Shown here piece by piece: positions 24,269 through 33,966 of a stretch of DNA of 64,000 nucleotides. Position numbers and translations under genes: made by a program. The notes below the pieces were generated by a model. The model was not told where the DNA came from. It searched no databases and saw only the letters and a program-made list of their open reading frames with translations. Numbering within the stretch: position 1 is the stretch's first letter; every line of letters begins with the position of its first letter. Source of the stretch: an uncultured Clostridia bacterium (lineage in GTDB: Bacteria > Bacillota > Clostridia > Christensenellales > CAG-138); the NCBI GenBank assembly GCA_934633695.1, contig CAKTYT010000007.1:1-64000 (forward strand), in the 5' to 3' direction.

Positions 24269-27200
24269 TTATGCATTGATTGTACCGAGTGCAAATCTCA
24301 TCAGCATGAGTGCATCCAGTGCATCAACGTGGCCATCGCCGTTATAATCTGCTCGTGCAAGCTGTACATCGGAAAGCTGCGTGATGCCAAGAGAGTAACG
24401 GAGAACAGTCAGTGCGTCAGTTGTCGTTATTGCACCGTCGAAGTCAACGTCACCGATAAGGCCCTGTGCAGCGTAGAAAGCAACGATCGTACGATCGGAA
24501 GTAACGCCTGTATATTCGCCGTTCCAACCGATAAAATTGTAGCCTTCGTGCTCGGGTGCTTCCGGCAGAACTGCATCCTCGCCATGGGGAACGAATGCTG
24601 CGGCGATCATTTCTCCCGTAAGGGAATCGATGAAAGTGACCTGATATTGACGTTTTACGAATACAGCTTCAATGCTGTGTTCAGCAGTGATGTTTTCAAA
24701 TGCATAGCTGTTCACCGCACCGACACTTTCACCGTCAACAATGACATCACTTATGAGCCAGCCCTCATCGGGAGTGATGGTGTAAATCGCATCGGCAAAG
24801 GTTTCGTACTCAGTCGTCCCGGGTGAAGAAATGCTTCCGCCGTCGGAGCAGGAGGCAGTTATACTGTACTGACGCTCATAAACGCTGACGAGAACAGTTT
24901 GATAGCTGTTGCAGTTGGGGTAGCTTGCAGTGAGCACTGCACTTCCCTCCGATTCAGCCGTTATGACAGCAGTATTTGCACCGGTCACTTCTGTGGAAAC
25001 CGTTTCGGGGGCAGAGCTTGACAACTGAAGCTGAACGCCTCCGCCGTGAATGGTTACGGGGTCGGTGGAATGGATGTTTTCAATATTTAGCGTTTCGCCG
25101 ACAAACATGTTTACGCTGTTTCCGCAATCCAGTTCTATGAGCGAGTCGCCGTTCTCAATGCTGTCGAACAAATACAGTACCGAGTTTCCTGCATAGTCAC
25201 ATGCCCAGACGTACAGGTAGGCAAAGGTGCCCGCTGAGAAGCCGCCGTTTGTGTGAGTACGACCTGCTGTAAGGTCAAGGTACTTTGAAGAGCTGGCAAT
25301 TTCAAGGATGTCGCCGTTGAGGAGGGTTTGTCTGACCAGTTCGGAAGATGAGAGCATGCCGTTGTCCGAGAAGTAGCAGCGTACATTCCATCCTGCATAT
25401 GCCCCGCTTCCGCTGAGACTAGTCTCAATGTCGATTTCGGGGACTTCCGTATCAATGTGGCAGAGGAATCCCCAACTGTTCAGATTATTGTCGGTAACGA
25501 CTTCACCGCGGTACATCATTTCACATTCAATTGAAACATAGACTTCAGTACCGTCGGGAAGCAGATTTCCATCGGCATCGGTACCGTACCATGGGTCGAA
25601 ACGGGAATACTCGTCCATGCCCATCGGCAAGAGCTTTCCGTTCTCATCGTATGTGTAACGATTATAATCGTCAAAGGATTTCTCGTAATACACTGCTCCG
25701 GTGGTCGTGTCGGTTATCCTGTAAGTTACATGCGAAGCATTTCTGAGCAGTGAGGTGTAGACCGCTTCGATGCCGTCGCAGATGCCGTCACCGTTCGGGG
25801 AAATGTAGACCCTTGCGTCATCCCATGCAAAGTAACCATAAAGTTCAATGGTAGGATTGAGGTTAATAGTCATGTTGTTGCCAAGGTAATGAGGTTCGCC
25901 GTTGATGGTGGTCAGAGCCATATGGGGCATGACGGTGGAGTAGTCAAGACCTGCATCCCAGAGGTTATCATAACCGAAAGTGAGATCCATGAGTGACAGT
26001 GCCGTCCAGTCGCCGTAGAAGCCAAGGAAGGGCAGGGAAAGGTTGACTCCGTCAGCTGCATCTTCAACGAGTCGAACAAAACCGTCAACATATGCACCAT
26101 TTTTGTAATGTTCATCTATGTATGCCAGGTCGGCTTCAGAGAGAGTGAGGGTGATGCTTACACTTGCACTTCCGTTTGCAGGAACAGTGATGTATTCATC
26201 GCCCGACACGATGGGGTGAAGCTCATAGGGCTTGCCGTACATAAAGTAAATAGGCTTGCCGTCACGAATCTCGCCTGCAACAGCCATTTCCGTGAGTGCA
26301 GTAAGGTCAACGGTATAGTTCTTTTGCTCGGAAGACATATTGACAACGTTAAAAATGAGGGTGTAAACGCCTATCATTTCGGGGTCGTCACCAAGCTCAA
26401 TCTTAGGTTTGCTGCAGCCGCTTACGGTGAGGTATGCAGCGGCATTGACCGCTTTATCAAGGTTAATCAGACCTGCACCCTGGTTTCTGGGCGAGCAGGC
26501 GATACCATTGCTCGTGACCTGGCTTGCAGTACTCATGAGAATGGCATTTGCCATAGAATGAAGCTCTTCAGTCGTAAGGGTGGGATAATTCTGCCTGAGT
26601 GCCTGCTTGAGGAGGGCAACTGCACCTGCGATCTGGGGAGCAGCCATACTTGTGCCGCTTGCGGTTGCGTATCTGTTATAGGCCCAAGTCGAGTATACAT
26701 CGCCGCCTACGGCAGTGATTTCGGGCTTCAGTCTCAAATCTTGAGTGGGTCCCCAGCTTGAAAAAGCACTCATTTCGCCGCCGTCAACAGTGTCGAGGAA
26801 ACGACTGGGTATAGTGAATACGCACTCACCGCCCTCTGCAGCGTAATTGAGGAGGTCTGTGTAGTTCCAGTTCATACAGGTGACACAGGGCATGGCCTCA
26901 TATGATTCTATCTCCATGTCCCATGCCCAGTCATCCTCGTCGTTCCATGCAGCAACGAGCAGAGCAGCAGCACCGGCTTCAACAGCACTGTTGTAAAGTT
27001 CCTGAGTGGGGATATCTTCCGTCTCGAGGACGACTGCAAACTTGCCGTTAAGGTCGTATGCACTGAAATCATAGTTTTCGACAATGACAAATTCCAACTG
27101 CTGACCGCCGAGAACCTTGACGAGCTTATATTCGGCAGGAGCGTAGTCATACATGTCGCACTCGTACTGATCACCCCAAATTATGTCATGGCCATAATAA

Positions 27201-28693
27201 AGATAGTTTGTAAGGGAATTGTACTTGGTGAGTGAATTGACAGAGGCAACGGTGAGGTTGCTTGCGTAACTGCCGGGAGTTCCGATAATGCCGTTATCTG
27301 GGTTCAGGGCGAGTGCAAGGTCATGTCCCCAGCGATTGCCTGCCGAGGAGGTGCTTTCGTTGCCGGCTGAAGCGACAACGTTTATGCCTGCTGCATTCGC
27401 TGCATCAAAGATTTCAGTGATGCCTTCATCGTAATCATTACCGGCAGGACTGCCGAGGGAGAGGTTTACGGAATCAACGCCGATGAGAATAGCATCTTCC
27501 ATGGCGGAGAGAATGTCGGCAAAGCTTGCCCCGTCACCATCGAAAACTTTGAAAATGACAAGCTGTGCTTCGGGGGCAATGCCGTTGACGGCGGGGTTGA
27601 CACCTGAATAGTTTTCGGGCTCTTTTGCGGCCGCAATGCCTGCAACATGCGTTCCGTGTGCAGAAACGCCGTTAGTGTGGTTGACGTCGGCATCGTTCTG
27701 CGAGTAGTCAAAAACAAAGGGGAATTTTGCACTTACATAGGCATTGTCGACAGTGAAGCTGCTCATCCTTTCCTCTGCTGCGAAATCGTATGCTTCGAGG
27801 AGCTCCTCAATTGACTGGCGGGTATACCTGGGTGAAACGGGATCGGTGGAAAAACACCTGTGATCAATGAAGCATCCGGTGTCAATGATGACGATAGCAG
27901 TGCCTTCACCCTTGTATCCGCATTCCCACGCAAGGTCCGTACACTGCTGCTCGTTGCCGGAATTGAAATATTCATCGGGTTCGACGGTGTAAACGGGTGC
28001 AGCGAAAGCGGTTTTTACGCCTTTAACGGCTTTGATTTCAGCGATCTTGCTTCTCGTGGTCTTGATTGCGAATGCATTTGAGAGGAGAGAATAATTTGCT
28101 GTAAATTCAATTCCCGAAAGCCCATCGAGACTTGATATGCGGTCGAGGATAACGCATTGCTTTTTGATAATGCTGCTGCGTGCGCTGTTGAAACGCTCGG
28201 CATTGACCGCCGCACCGAGAGTAAGATCAAACCCCTTCATTTCGCAAATGGGAGCATCATCGGTGACGACGATAATGTCAGTAATTTCGTTATAGTACTC
28301 CTCCGAATCGTCAATGAAGCTGCTGAGCTTCTCCCTGTCGCTGTCGGAACAGTTTTCACCGAGAAACTTTGCGATTTGAGCGGCATCGGTGATTTTGTAA
28401 ACGGCGTATTCGTCAGTTGAATTTACTTCGTCCTTTTCACCGAATTGTGAAAAGTCGGGGCGATCGAATTCATTGCTGACTTCAACGCGGAAAGCACCAT
28501 CGGATGTGACTTCAATAAGACCATCCATGAGACTGATTGTGGAATTGGGATAGTAGTAGCTGTAACCGTCCGATGTCGGCTCATCAATGATGTTTGTTTC
28601 ACCGCTTTCGGCAACAACCGTGGGGAGTACGGCAAACAGCATTGCCGCTGTCAGCAGCAATGCGAGCATACTCTTGAGTGGGTTCTTCTTCAT
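24269..28693 (-). CDS. Secreted S8 subtilisin-like protease with C-terminal dockerin
   Basis: 1474 residues from the ATG at 28693 (GGAGG upstream; upstream in-frame ATGs precede the promoter). Signal peptide 1-28, propeptide-like region to about 230, then a lactocepin/C5a-peptidase-type S8 domain. Catalytic residues are Asp in VIIDTGCF (about 271), His in HGTHVAG (about 348) and Ser in GTSMAAP (about 681). A PA-like insert lies at about 500-640. Following are a Fn3-like domain (TVPANGSASVSITL), further beta domains, a Big-like stretch, a Listeria-Bacteroides-type repeat (YQVTFIDSLTGE...GYNFIGW), and a type I dockerin (about 1415-1474; GDVDFDGAITTTDAL and ADYNGDGHVDALDAL calcium loops). It is exported and probably docked onto a cohesin, such as those encoded at 52838 and 55894. 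No LPXTG or SLH anchor. Complete catalytic triad, so probably active. Confidence 0.9.
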   Translation of the reverse strand: MKKNPLKSMLALLLTAAMLFAVLPTVVAESGETNIIDEPTSDGYSYYYPNSTISLMDGLIEVTSDGAFRVEVSNEFDRPDFSQFGEKDEVNSTDEYAVYKITDAAQIAKFLGENCSDSDREKLSSFIDDSEEYYNEITDIIVVTDDAPICEMKGFDLTLGAAVNAERFNSARSSIIKKQCVILDRISSLDGLSGIEFTANYSLLSNAFAIKTTRSKIAEIKAVKGVKTAFAAPVYTVEPDEYFNSGNEQQCTDLAWECGYKGEGTAIVIIDTGCFIDHRCFSTDPVSPRYTRQSIEELLEAYDFAAEERMSSFTVDNAYVSAKFPFVFDYSQNDADVNHTNGVSAHGTHVAGIAAAKEPENYSGVNPAVNGIAPEAQLVIFKVFDGDGASFADILSAMEDAILIGVDSVNLSLGSPAGNDYDEGITEIFDAANAAGINVVASAGNESTSSAGNRWGHDLALALNPDNGIIGTPGSYASNLTVASVNSLTKYNSLTNYLYYGHDIIWGDQYECDMYDYAPAEYKLVKVLGGQQLEFVIVENYDFSAYDLNGKFAVVLETEDIPTQELYNSAVEAGAAALLVAAWNDEDDWAWDMEIESYEAMPCVTCMNWNYTDLLNYAAEGGECVFTIPSRFLDTVDGGEMSAFSSWGPTQDLRLKPEITAVGGDVYSTWAYNRYATASGTSMAAPQIAGAVALLKQALRQNYPTLTTEELHSMANAILMSTASQVTSNGIACSPRNQGAGLINLDKAVNAAAYLTVSGCSKPKIELGDDPEMIGVYTLIFNVVNMSSEQKNYTVDLTALTEMAVAGEIRDGKPIYFMYGKPYELHPIVSGDEYITVPANGSASVSITLTLSEADLAYIDEHYKNGAYVDGFVRLVEDAADGVNLSLPFLGFYGDWTALSLMDLTFGYDNLWDAGLDYSTVMPHMALTTINGEPHYLGNNMTINLNPTIELYGYFAWDDARVYISPNGDGICDGIEAVYTSLLRNASHVTYRITDTTTGAVYYEKSFDDYNRYTYDENGKLLPMGMDEYSRFDPWYGTDADGNLLPDGTEVYVSIECEMMYRGEVVTDNNLNSWGFLCHIDTEVPEIDIETSLSGSGAYAGWNVRCYFSDNGMLSSSELVRQTLLNGDILEIASSSKYLDLTAGRTHTNGGFSAGTFAYLYVWACDYAGNSVLYLFDSIENGDSLIELDCGNSVNMFVGETLNIENIHSTDPVTIHGGGVQLQLSSSAPETVSTEVTGANTAVITAESEGSAVLTASYPNCNSYQTVLVSVYERQYSITASCSDGGSISSPGTTEYETFADAIYTITPDEGWLISDVIVDGESVGAVNSYAFENITAEHSIEAVFVKRQYQVTFIDSLTGEMIAAAFVPHGEDAVLPEAPEHEGYNFIGWNGEYTGVTSDRTIVAFYAAQGLIGDVDFDGAITTTDALTVLRYSLGITQLSDVQLARADYNGDGHVDALDALMLMRFALGTINA

Positions 28694-28721
28694 ACTTTTC
28701 CTCCATGAAATTTTTCTGCTC

Positions 28722-28789
28722 ATTGTTGCGTAAACACGCAACAATGTTGCGGACAGTTGCATTATAGCGTATACAATTTCCGATGTCAA
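28722..28789 (-). promoter_or_regulatory. Consensus promoter with CGCAACA palindromes, dockerin subtilisin gene
   Basis: Minus strand TTGACA (28789-28784), 17-bp spacer, TATAAT (28766-28761). Just downstream, 28722-28751 carries ATTGTTGCG-TAAACA-CGCAACAAT and the overlapping CGCAACA-A-TGTTGCG palindrome, three half-sites over the start of the transcript, typical of a repressor operator. Confidence 0.75.
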
Positions 28790-28842
28790 GAGCGATTTGC
28801 CTCCAAAAGCCGGGGAAAACATTGTGCAATTTGCATACAAAA

Positions 28843-28873
28843 ATGCAGTTCATTCGCCTTGAACAAACTGCAT
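28843..28873 (-). terminator. Terminator of the truncated sigma-factor gene
   Basis: ATGCAGTT / AACTGCAT 8-bp stem; in the minus-strand direction it is followed by TTTTTG. It lies about 77 nt after the sigma gene stop, so no further gene belongs to that transcript. Confidence 0.7.
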
Positions 28874-28949
28874 GGTCATAAATGTCGGAGGCTTTAAAGT
28901 GGAAGCTTTTTCCTGCTTGCAAACGGGGGGCGTATGCCGAAGTTGAATT

Positions 28950-29264
28950 TTATTGAGGATCAGCAATGTCAACGCTGTCAATGTCTTGCAGTACTATCTT
29001 ATTTCGCCGCAGGTGGTCGATAAACTTGTTCTTCGCAATGGTTATGAGCCATGTTCCGAATCCGGCTCGTCCGTCCGAATTAAAGCTTTCTATGCTGCAA
29101 ATCATTTTAAGAAAGGTATCCTGTGTCAAATCATCCGCTAATGTTTCATTTGCGGTTGCTTTGATGAGAAAACCGTGAACGTATGGATAATAAATGCGTA
29201 TCAGTTCATCGAACGCCGTTTCATCACCGGATTGGCATCGTTTTATCAACGCAGCATCATTCAT
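28950..29264 (-). CDS. ECF sigma factor lacking region 4 (truncated)
   Basis: 104 residues from ATG 29264 (AAAGGAGG upstream). Region 2 is complete: CQSGDETAFDELIRIYYPYV, then DDLTQDTFLKM, and the -10 recognition segment FGTWLITIAKNKFIDHLRR. The protein stops soon after (DSVDIADPQ) where ECF sigma factors continue to a linker and region 4 HTH; full members are about 160-190 residues. The next 77 bases hold no region 4 in any frame I could read and are followed by a terminator. It is probably a decayed or partial gene; alternatively it is a sigma2-only factor that needs a partner. Its location beside the dockerin subtilisin may be chance. Confidence 0.65.
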   Translation of the reverse strand: MNDAALIKRCQSGDETAFDELIRIYYPYVHGFLIKATANETLADDLTQDTFLKMICSIESFNSDGRAGFGTWLITIAKNKFIDHLRRNKIVLQDIDSVDIADPQ

Positions 29265-29461
29265 AGAATTCCTCCTTTCCGTATTCATACCCTTGTACGC
29301 ACAAAGTCGAAAAAAGTTGGTGTTCCGTACTCTCGATGTGATTCTAACACAAAACTCTCAAGTTTGCACTGCATAAATAAAGACTGACAATAGACAAATA
29401 TTAAGGATTTTCGCCGGATGTTCAGCATATCATTAGTAGCCTTACTTGGGAGGTATGATTA

Positions 29462-30457
29462 ATGAAGCTGTCGATAACTTCTGCAGTACCGTGTTCTGTT
29501 CTTGTGTGCAGTGAAAGCACTTACACGGCGGGGACGAATAAAACAAGGTTTTTATTAACCGGAAATCACCATATCATCAGTCTGCTGCCAATTGGAAAAT
29601 GGGAACGTCACATGGGAATTGAACTTGACACATTGAGTCATGACAAGCAGATCAAACCAGAAACAAATGGGGATGTCTGCAATGTGATCGATTGGGGAGC
29701 GGACTCTTTTGAGCTTGTTTATAATGGACCTGATGTCGAATGCGGGACAGATGAAATAAAACTTTTGTCATCAATGGAGATTCAAGGTGGAAGAAGAATT
29801 GAATTATTTAATGATGATGGACTGAGATTAAATGAATGCAGAGGAACGGAAATGCAAAGTTATCTGTTGACTTCGGAAAAAGGTTGGGAAACGGGAGAAA
29901 TGAGTTTGCTTGACGTTGGCAGAGAACGGCTGCTGATCGTCAAAGCGAAGAACGGGTGTGGGGAAACGCTGAATGTCCTTACGCTAAGACTTGAATGTCT
30001 TAAAAATATCAGAGGGGAGCATTGCGGTGTTTCAAACGGTTATTTTTATCGTATTGATGGATTGCGTACGGTCAGAGGATATCAGAACCGCTGCTTGTTC
30101 CTTTACGATAATGGCAAAGTCGATAAAATTTCGGAGGAAATCGGGTTTTTTACAAATAAAAAACATGAAGCCACAAAACCGGAGGATATTGCTCTTGCAC
30201 TGGTTCAAAGCGTCAAATTGGGTCTGAGGGCAGAGTACCCTTTACTCACTGCGAAAGAAATATCCGAATCCATCTCCTTTGATGACTTGTGCGGTTTTTT
30301 CGGGAAATTCGAATTCTGCTCGGTCATGCCGAGAAGTCTTTGCATGGACGGTGAGGTCGTCATCGGTGTTTATAATGAAAAAAAGGGTATAATTGTACCG
30401 AAAAAATTTTCCTTCACAATTACCGAAGGAAGAATTTCAGATGTGAACGAAGAGTAG
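29462..30457 (+). CDS. Hypothetical protein, unknown family
   Basis: 331 residues, ATG with GGGAGGT six bases upstream. No signal peptide or membrane segment. The N-terminal half is beta-rich (SITSAVPCSVLVCSESTY, HHIISLLPIG) with scattered Cys. The middle contains a KAKNGCGETLNVL block, and the C-terminal third has a helical segment (EDIALALVQSVKLGLRAEYPLLTAKEI, abridged) and a small terminal beta domain. I do not recognise it. It precedes the PHP enzyme by 60 bp in the same orientation and may share its transcript. The sequence ends in TAG. Confidence 0.55.
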   Translation: MKLSITSAVPCSVLVCSESTYTAGTNKTRFLLTGNHHIISLLPIGKWERHMGIELDTLSHDKQIKPETNGDVCNVIDWGADSFELVYNGPDVECGTDEIKLLSSMEIQGGRRIELFNDDGLRLNECRGTEMQSYLLTSEKGWETGEMSLLDVGRERLLIVKAKNGCGETLNVLTLRLECLKNIRGEHCGVSNGYFYRIDGLRTVRGYQNRCLFLYDNGKVDKISEEIGFFTNKKHEATKPEDIALALVQSVKLGLRAEYPLLTAKEISESISFDDLCGFFGKFEFCSVMPRSLCMDGEVVIGVYNEKKGIIVPKKFSFTITEGRISDVNEE

Positions 30458-30517
30458 AAAATTTTTTCCGGGCATGATATCATTAAGGCTGCAAAAAAAA
30501 CGAACGGAGAAGGAAAA

Positions 30518-31336
30518 ATGTATGACCTGCATACACATTCAATATGCTCTGACGGGAGCGATTCGCCGCAGAAAGTTGCGGAACTTGCATGGGAGAAAGG
30601 ACTTGATCTTCTTGCCCTGACGGATCACGACTGTACGGACGGAGTTGAGGCTGCAATGAAAAGAGCGGATGAGCTTGGGCTTTCCATGCTTGCAGGAGCG
30701 GAAATGGAGGCAAGCTACCGTGCGACACTGCACCTGCTTACCCTCGGTATTGATTACAGGAGCAATGCTTTCAGACATTTAGTGGTGGCACAGGATGCCT
30801 TCAGACTTGAGCGGAATGAAAAAATGGAGCGGAAACTTCGAAAAACTGACTGTAATGTTTCGGATTTTATCGATCGGAGAAGTAAATCCATAACGCGGTT
30901 TCACTATGCTGCTGCTCTTGTTAAAGCAGGTTATGCGGAAAGCATAGATGAAGCGTTTAAAAAGTATGTCGGTGAAGGCGGAACGGCATATGTGAAACAG
31001 GAAAGGTTTTCACCGGAGAAAGTGATTCGTGCCGCAAACGATGCGGGCGGTATCGTTGTAATTGCCCATCCGATGAAGATGAAGTGCGACCCGTGCGAGC
31101 TGATTTCAGAGATGAAGCAAAAGGGTGTTTGGGGAGTTGAAGCGTATTATTCGACGGCAACAGAAGGTGAAATTGCACTCTTTTCATCACTTGCCCGTTC
31201 AAACAGTCTCTTTGTTACGTGTGGAAGTGATTATCACGGTGCAAGTCGGCCGAAATGCGAAATTGGAATCAGCTACAGGGATGTGCGTGAGCTTGCCTCT
31301 GCAAGAGAAGAACTCAACAAAGTATTCGGTGTTTGA
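30518..31336 (+). CDS. PHP-domain phosphoesterase (TrpH/RNase AM-like)
   Basis: 272 residues, ATG with AGAAGGA upstream. PHP metal-binding motifs appear in the expected order: DLHTHSICSDG (3-13), ALTDHDC near 34, GAEMEA near 60, a central HYAAALVKAGY, IAHPMK near 187 and GSDYHG near 236. Members of this branch (YciV/RnmAM) hydrolyse 3',5'-nucleoside bisphosphates and trim 5' ends of rRNA; others act on different phosphoesters. Length fits that subfamily. Substrate is not provable here. Distinct from the CpsB-like PHP at 3978. Confidence 0.82.
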   Translation: MYDLHTHSICSDGSDSPQKVAELAWEKGLDLLALTDHDCTDGVEAAMKRADELGLSMLAGAEMEASYRATLHLLTLGIDYRSNAFRHLVVAQDAFRLERNEKMERKLRKTDCNVSDFIDRRSKSITRFHYAAALVKAGYAESIDEAFKKYVGEGGTAYVKQERFSPEKVIRAANDAGGIVVIAHPMKMKCDPCELISEMKQKGVWGVEAYYSTATEGEIALFSSLARSNSLFVTCGSDYHGASRPKCEIGISYRDVRELASAREELNKVFGV

Positions 31337-31380
31337 AGCAAAAACGATACATGAATTCTACAAACCAGCAATTTATATAC

Positions 31381-31409
31381 TTGAAAAGTGACCTTGTCTG
31401 CTGTATAAT
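31381..31409 (+). promoter_or_regulatory. Promoter of the CotH-dockerin gene
   Basis: TTGAAA (31381-31386), 17-bp spacer, TATAAT (31404-31409), leaving a leader of about 115 nt before the ATG at 31531. Confidence 0.75.
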
Positions 31410-31530
31410 GAACTACCCATGCTCAGACGGCGGTGGTCATTTGCTGTACGATCAAGTTTACAGAGAACCTTGACGGTCTGAGAAATGGTAAATGCGATGA
31501 AAGGCCGACGTAAAGAGTCGGAGATAAAAG

Positions 31531-33903
31531 ATGAAAACACAGACAAAAGCTTTGATATGCATGGTAATGGCAATCGTGATGCTGTTCTCAGTTGTTATCG
31601 TAATCGTTTTTCCGGGGATAACCTATGTTTTCACCGAAAGACTTCCGAGTGAATCACCAAACCCGAAGCCGCAAAAGCAGGATAGGAAAGATACTTACAT
31701 CGAAAAGTATTACGAGACATTGACATCAACAAAACGCACAGAGGGCAGGTTTGAGCTTGAAGTTTTCTGCTCTGATGGTGTTGAATTGACGTACGATGAA
31801 GCGGAATTCAGCGTGCTGGGAGTCAGTCAATACAATATTTTTACTTTTTCGGAGACAAAGGATCTGACCGTTACGGCAGAGTTTGAACCCGGTTGGACAT
31901 ACAATGAGGATTACACTTACTTTTTTAAGAGCGACAGCAGCAATGTTGAAGTAAGGAAAAATTCTGACGGCTCCATGACCTTCGTCTATCATGCGGTCGA
32001 AGGAGGAAAAGTGCGTGCGGACGAGCTGGATTGTATAGGCATATATGCCACACCGGATGAACTCCCGAAGCTCAGCATAAATGTTGACATGGAGTTCAAG
32101 GATATCAACAAGCAGGAGTGGGTCACGGCTCAGTTCACGCTTACGAACGGAACAAAGGATTTTGAAAGTACCGATTATACCGGCATCGGTAAGGTCAAGG
32201 GAAGGGGCAATTCCTCTTGGAAACGCCCGAAGAAGGGATATTCTATAAAACTCAGTGAACCCGCATCGCTCCTTGGAATTCCGGAAACAAAGAAATATGC
32301 GATAATTGCCAACTACGATGATGATTCTCTCATGCGTAACTTTATAACTTACAAGGCTTCACAACTCCTTACCGGGATAAGCTATATCCCAAAGTGCGAG
32401 TTTGTTGAAGTCTACCTTAACGGGAATTATAACGGCATTTATTTGTTGGTTGAACGGATTGACGTAAGCGAGACGAAACTCAATCTCGTCGAGGGAGCCA
32501 ACGGTGCGGATATCAGCGGCGACTACCTCATTGAGAAGGATATTGATGAAAAAGTTGACTTTGAAAACGATTTGTGGTTCAATTCTCCTTACTGGGCAAA
32601 CCAGAGCAGGGATTATTTTGCACTTCAGTACCCCGAAGTCGATGATAGTATTCTTAAGGATCGTTTTAAAATGTACCTCACTGAGTACATGGAGGATGTG
32701 CACCGTGCAGTAATGGGCGAAAGCGATGAAAGCTACACTCAGTACGTTGACATTGATTCATGGGTTGATTTTATCATCATGCAGGAAATAACGAAGAACA
32801 TTGACGGCAATCTCAAAACAAGCTGCTACATGTACAAACTGCGTGACGACGACCGCCTGTACATGGCAACGCTCTGGGATTTTGACCGTGCATACGGCAA
32901 TGCGTCATGGGATAATGCAGACCGCGATCACAACGAGTATGATGATTGCCCGGCAGGTACGGGTGTTGCGGATTTTATGACGATAAACAGCTCCTGCCCA
33001 TGGTTCAAGTCGCTATACAGCAATCACCCGGAATTCCGTGAGGCAATCAAGACTAAATATGCCCAGCACAGACAGACTATTGTACCGGAAATGAGACGGC
33101 TTATATACGAACAGGCGGCTTATCTTGGCAAGGCTTACGCAGCCAATGACGAACTATGGGGTACAAGCTTCGGCGCAGGCGTTGATGAACTTGCAAATTG
33201 GCTCAATGGCAGGGTCAACTGGCTTGACGGTCAGTGGCTTGATGATATGGCAGTGATTCCCGTGAATATCGCAGCGAATGTAGACGGCAACGGGCTTAAG
33301 TTTGATATGACATATGAGAACCATCCGTTTATAGGAATTATGGATGGTAACAGGCACTCTGTCGTCAGCGATATTGCCGGCATGGATAATTTTGAGAGCG
33401 GATTCAGACTCGTTCTCGACATGAAGGCGGGTGAGCAGCTGACATTCGACTATAAAGTCAGCAGCGAGAAGGACTATGATAAGCTCTTTTTTAAAGTTAA
33501 TGATAAAACGGAGCTAGTTGTTGACGGAGAAGTCGGTTGGACAAGCTGCTGCTTTGTTGCTCGGGCGGATGGAAGGTATGAATTCAGATGGTTCTATAAA
33601 AAGGATTACTCCAACTCTGAAGGGAGCGATTGTGCGTGGATCGACAATATAAGGTATTCGGGTTGCGTGAATGAATACGAAAAGGGTGATGTTAATCTCG
33701 ATGGAACGATAGATATGGCAGACGTTCTCCTGCTGGTCAGGTATGTAAACGGTTGTGCAATGCTCGATGACTATACCTTATCCGTTGCGGATTACAACGG
33801 CGATGGAGATATCGATGAACGGGATGTCGAAAGCCTGTTCGATGATTTGAATGAAATGATTTCGACAACTCTCCTGAAGATAAGCGATGCTCCGGAAGAA
33901 TAA
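31531..33903 (+). CDS. Secreted CotH kinase-like protein with C-terminal dockerin
   Basis: 790 residues. N-terminal hydrophobic signal/anchor (about 8-33), then a beta domain (about 60-175). A CotH-type atypical kinase domain follows (about 180-500): GRGNSSWKRPKKGYSIKL, KYAIIANYDDDSLMRN, VEVYLNGNYNGIYLLVERID, DYLIEKDID, ITKNIDGNLKTSCYMYK and the metal-binding ATLWDFDRAYGN. CotH of Bacillus phosphorylates spore-coat proteins, and related proteins sit on surface complexes. A carbohydrate-binding-like beta domain lies near 590-710, and a type I dockerin closes the protein (about 715-775; GDVNLDGTIDMADVL and ADYNGDGDIDERDVE). CotH-dockerin fusions are known in cellulosome-forming Clostridia. It is presumably secreted and docked on a cohesin. 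The dockerin's second loop (positions 10-11 Glu-Arg) differs from those of its neighbours. Confidence 0.9.
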   Translation: MKTQTKALICMVMAIVMLFSVVIVIVFPGITYVFTERLPSESPNPKPQKQDRKDTYIEKYYETLTSTKRTEGRFELEVFCSDGVELTYDEAEFSVLGVSQYNIFTFSETKDLTVTAEFEPGWTYNEDYTYFFKSDSSNVEVRKNSDGSMTFVYHAVEGGKVRADELDCIGIYATPDELPKLSINVDMEFKDINKQEWVTAQFTLTNGTKDFESTDYTGIGKVKGRGNSSWKRPKKGYSIKLSEPASLLGIPETKKYAIIANYDDDSLMRNFITYKASQLLTGISYIPKCEFVEVYLNGNYNGIYLLVERIDVSETKLNLVEGANGADISGDYLIEKDIDEKVDFENDLWFNSPYWANQSRDYFALQYPEVDDSILKDRFKMYLTEYMEDVHRAVMGESDESYTQYVDIDSWVDFIIMQEITKNIDGNLKTSCYMYKLRDDDRLYMATLWDFDRAYGNASWDNADRDHNEYDDCPAGTGVADFMTINSSCPWFKSLYSNHPEFREAIKTKYAQHRQTIVPEMRRLIYEQAAYLGKAYAANDELWGTSFGAGVDELANWLNGRVNWLDGQWLDDMAVIPVNIAANVDGNGLKFDMTYENHPFIGIMDGNRHSVVSDIAGMDNFESGFRLVLDMKAGEQLTFDYKVSSEKDYDKLFFKVNDKTELVVDGEVGWTSCCFVARADGRYEFRWFYKKDYSNSEGSDCAWIDNIRYSGCVNEYEKGDVNLDGTIDMADVLLLVRYVNGCAMLDDYTLSVADYNGDGDIDERDVESLFDDLNEMISTTLLKISDAPEE

Positions 33904-33928
33904 CCGATTATAAAACCCATGAGAAATT

Positions 33929-33954
33929 CGGCGGTCATTAAGATCGCCGTTTTT
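33929..33954 (+). terminator. Intrinsic terminator after the CotH-dockerin gene
   Basis: CGGCGGTC / GATCGCCG 8-bp stem, 5-nt loop, TTTTT. Confidence 0.88.
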
Positions 33955-33966
33955 CCTGGGGGAAAC

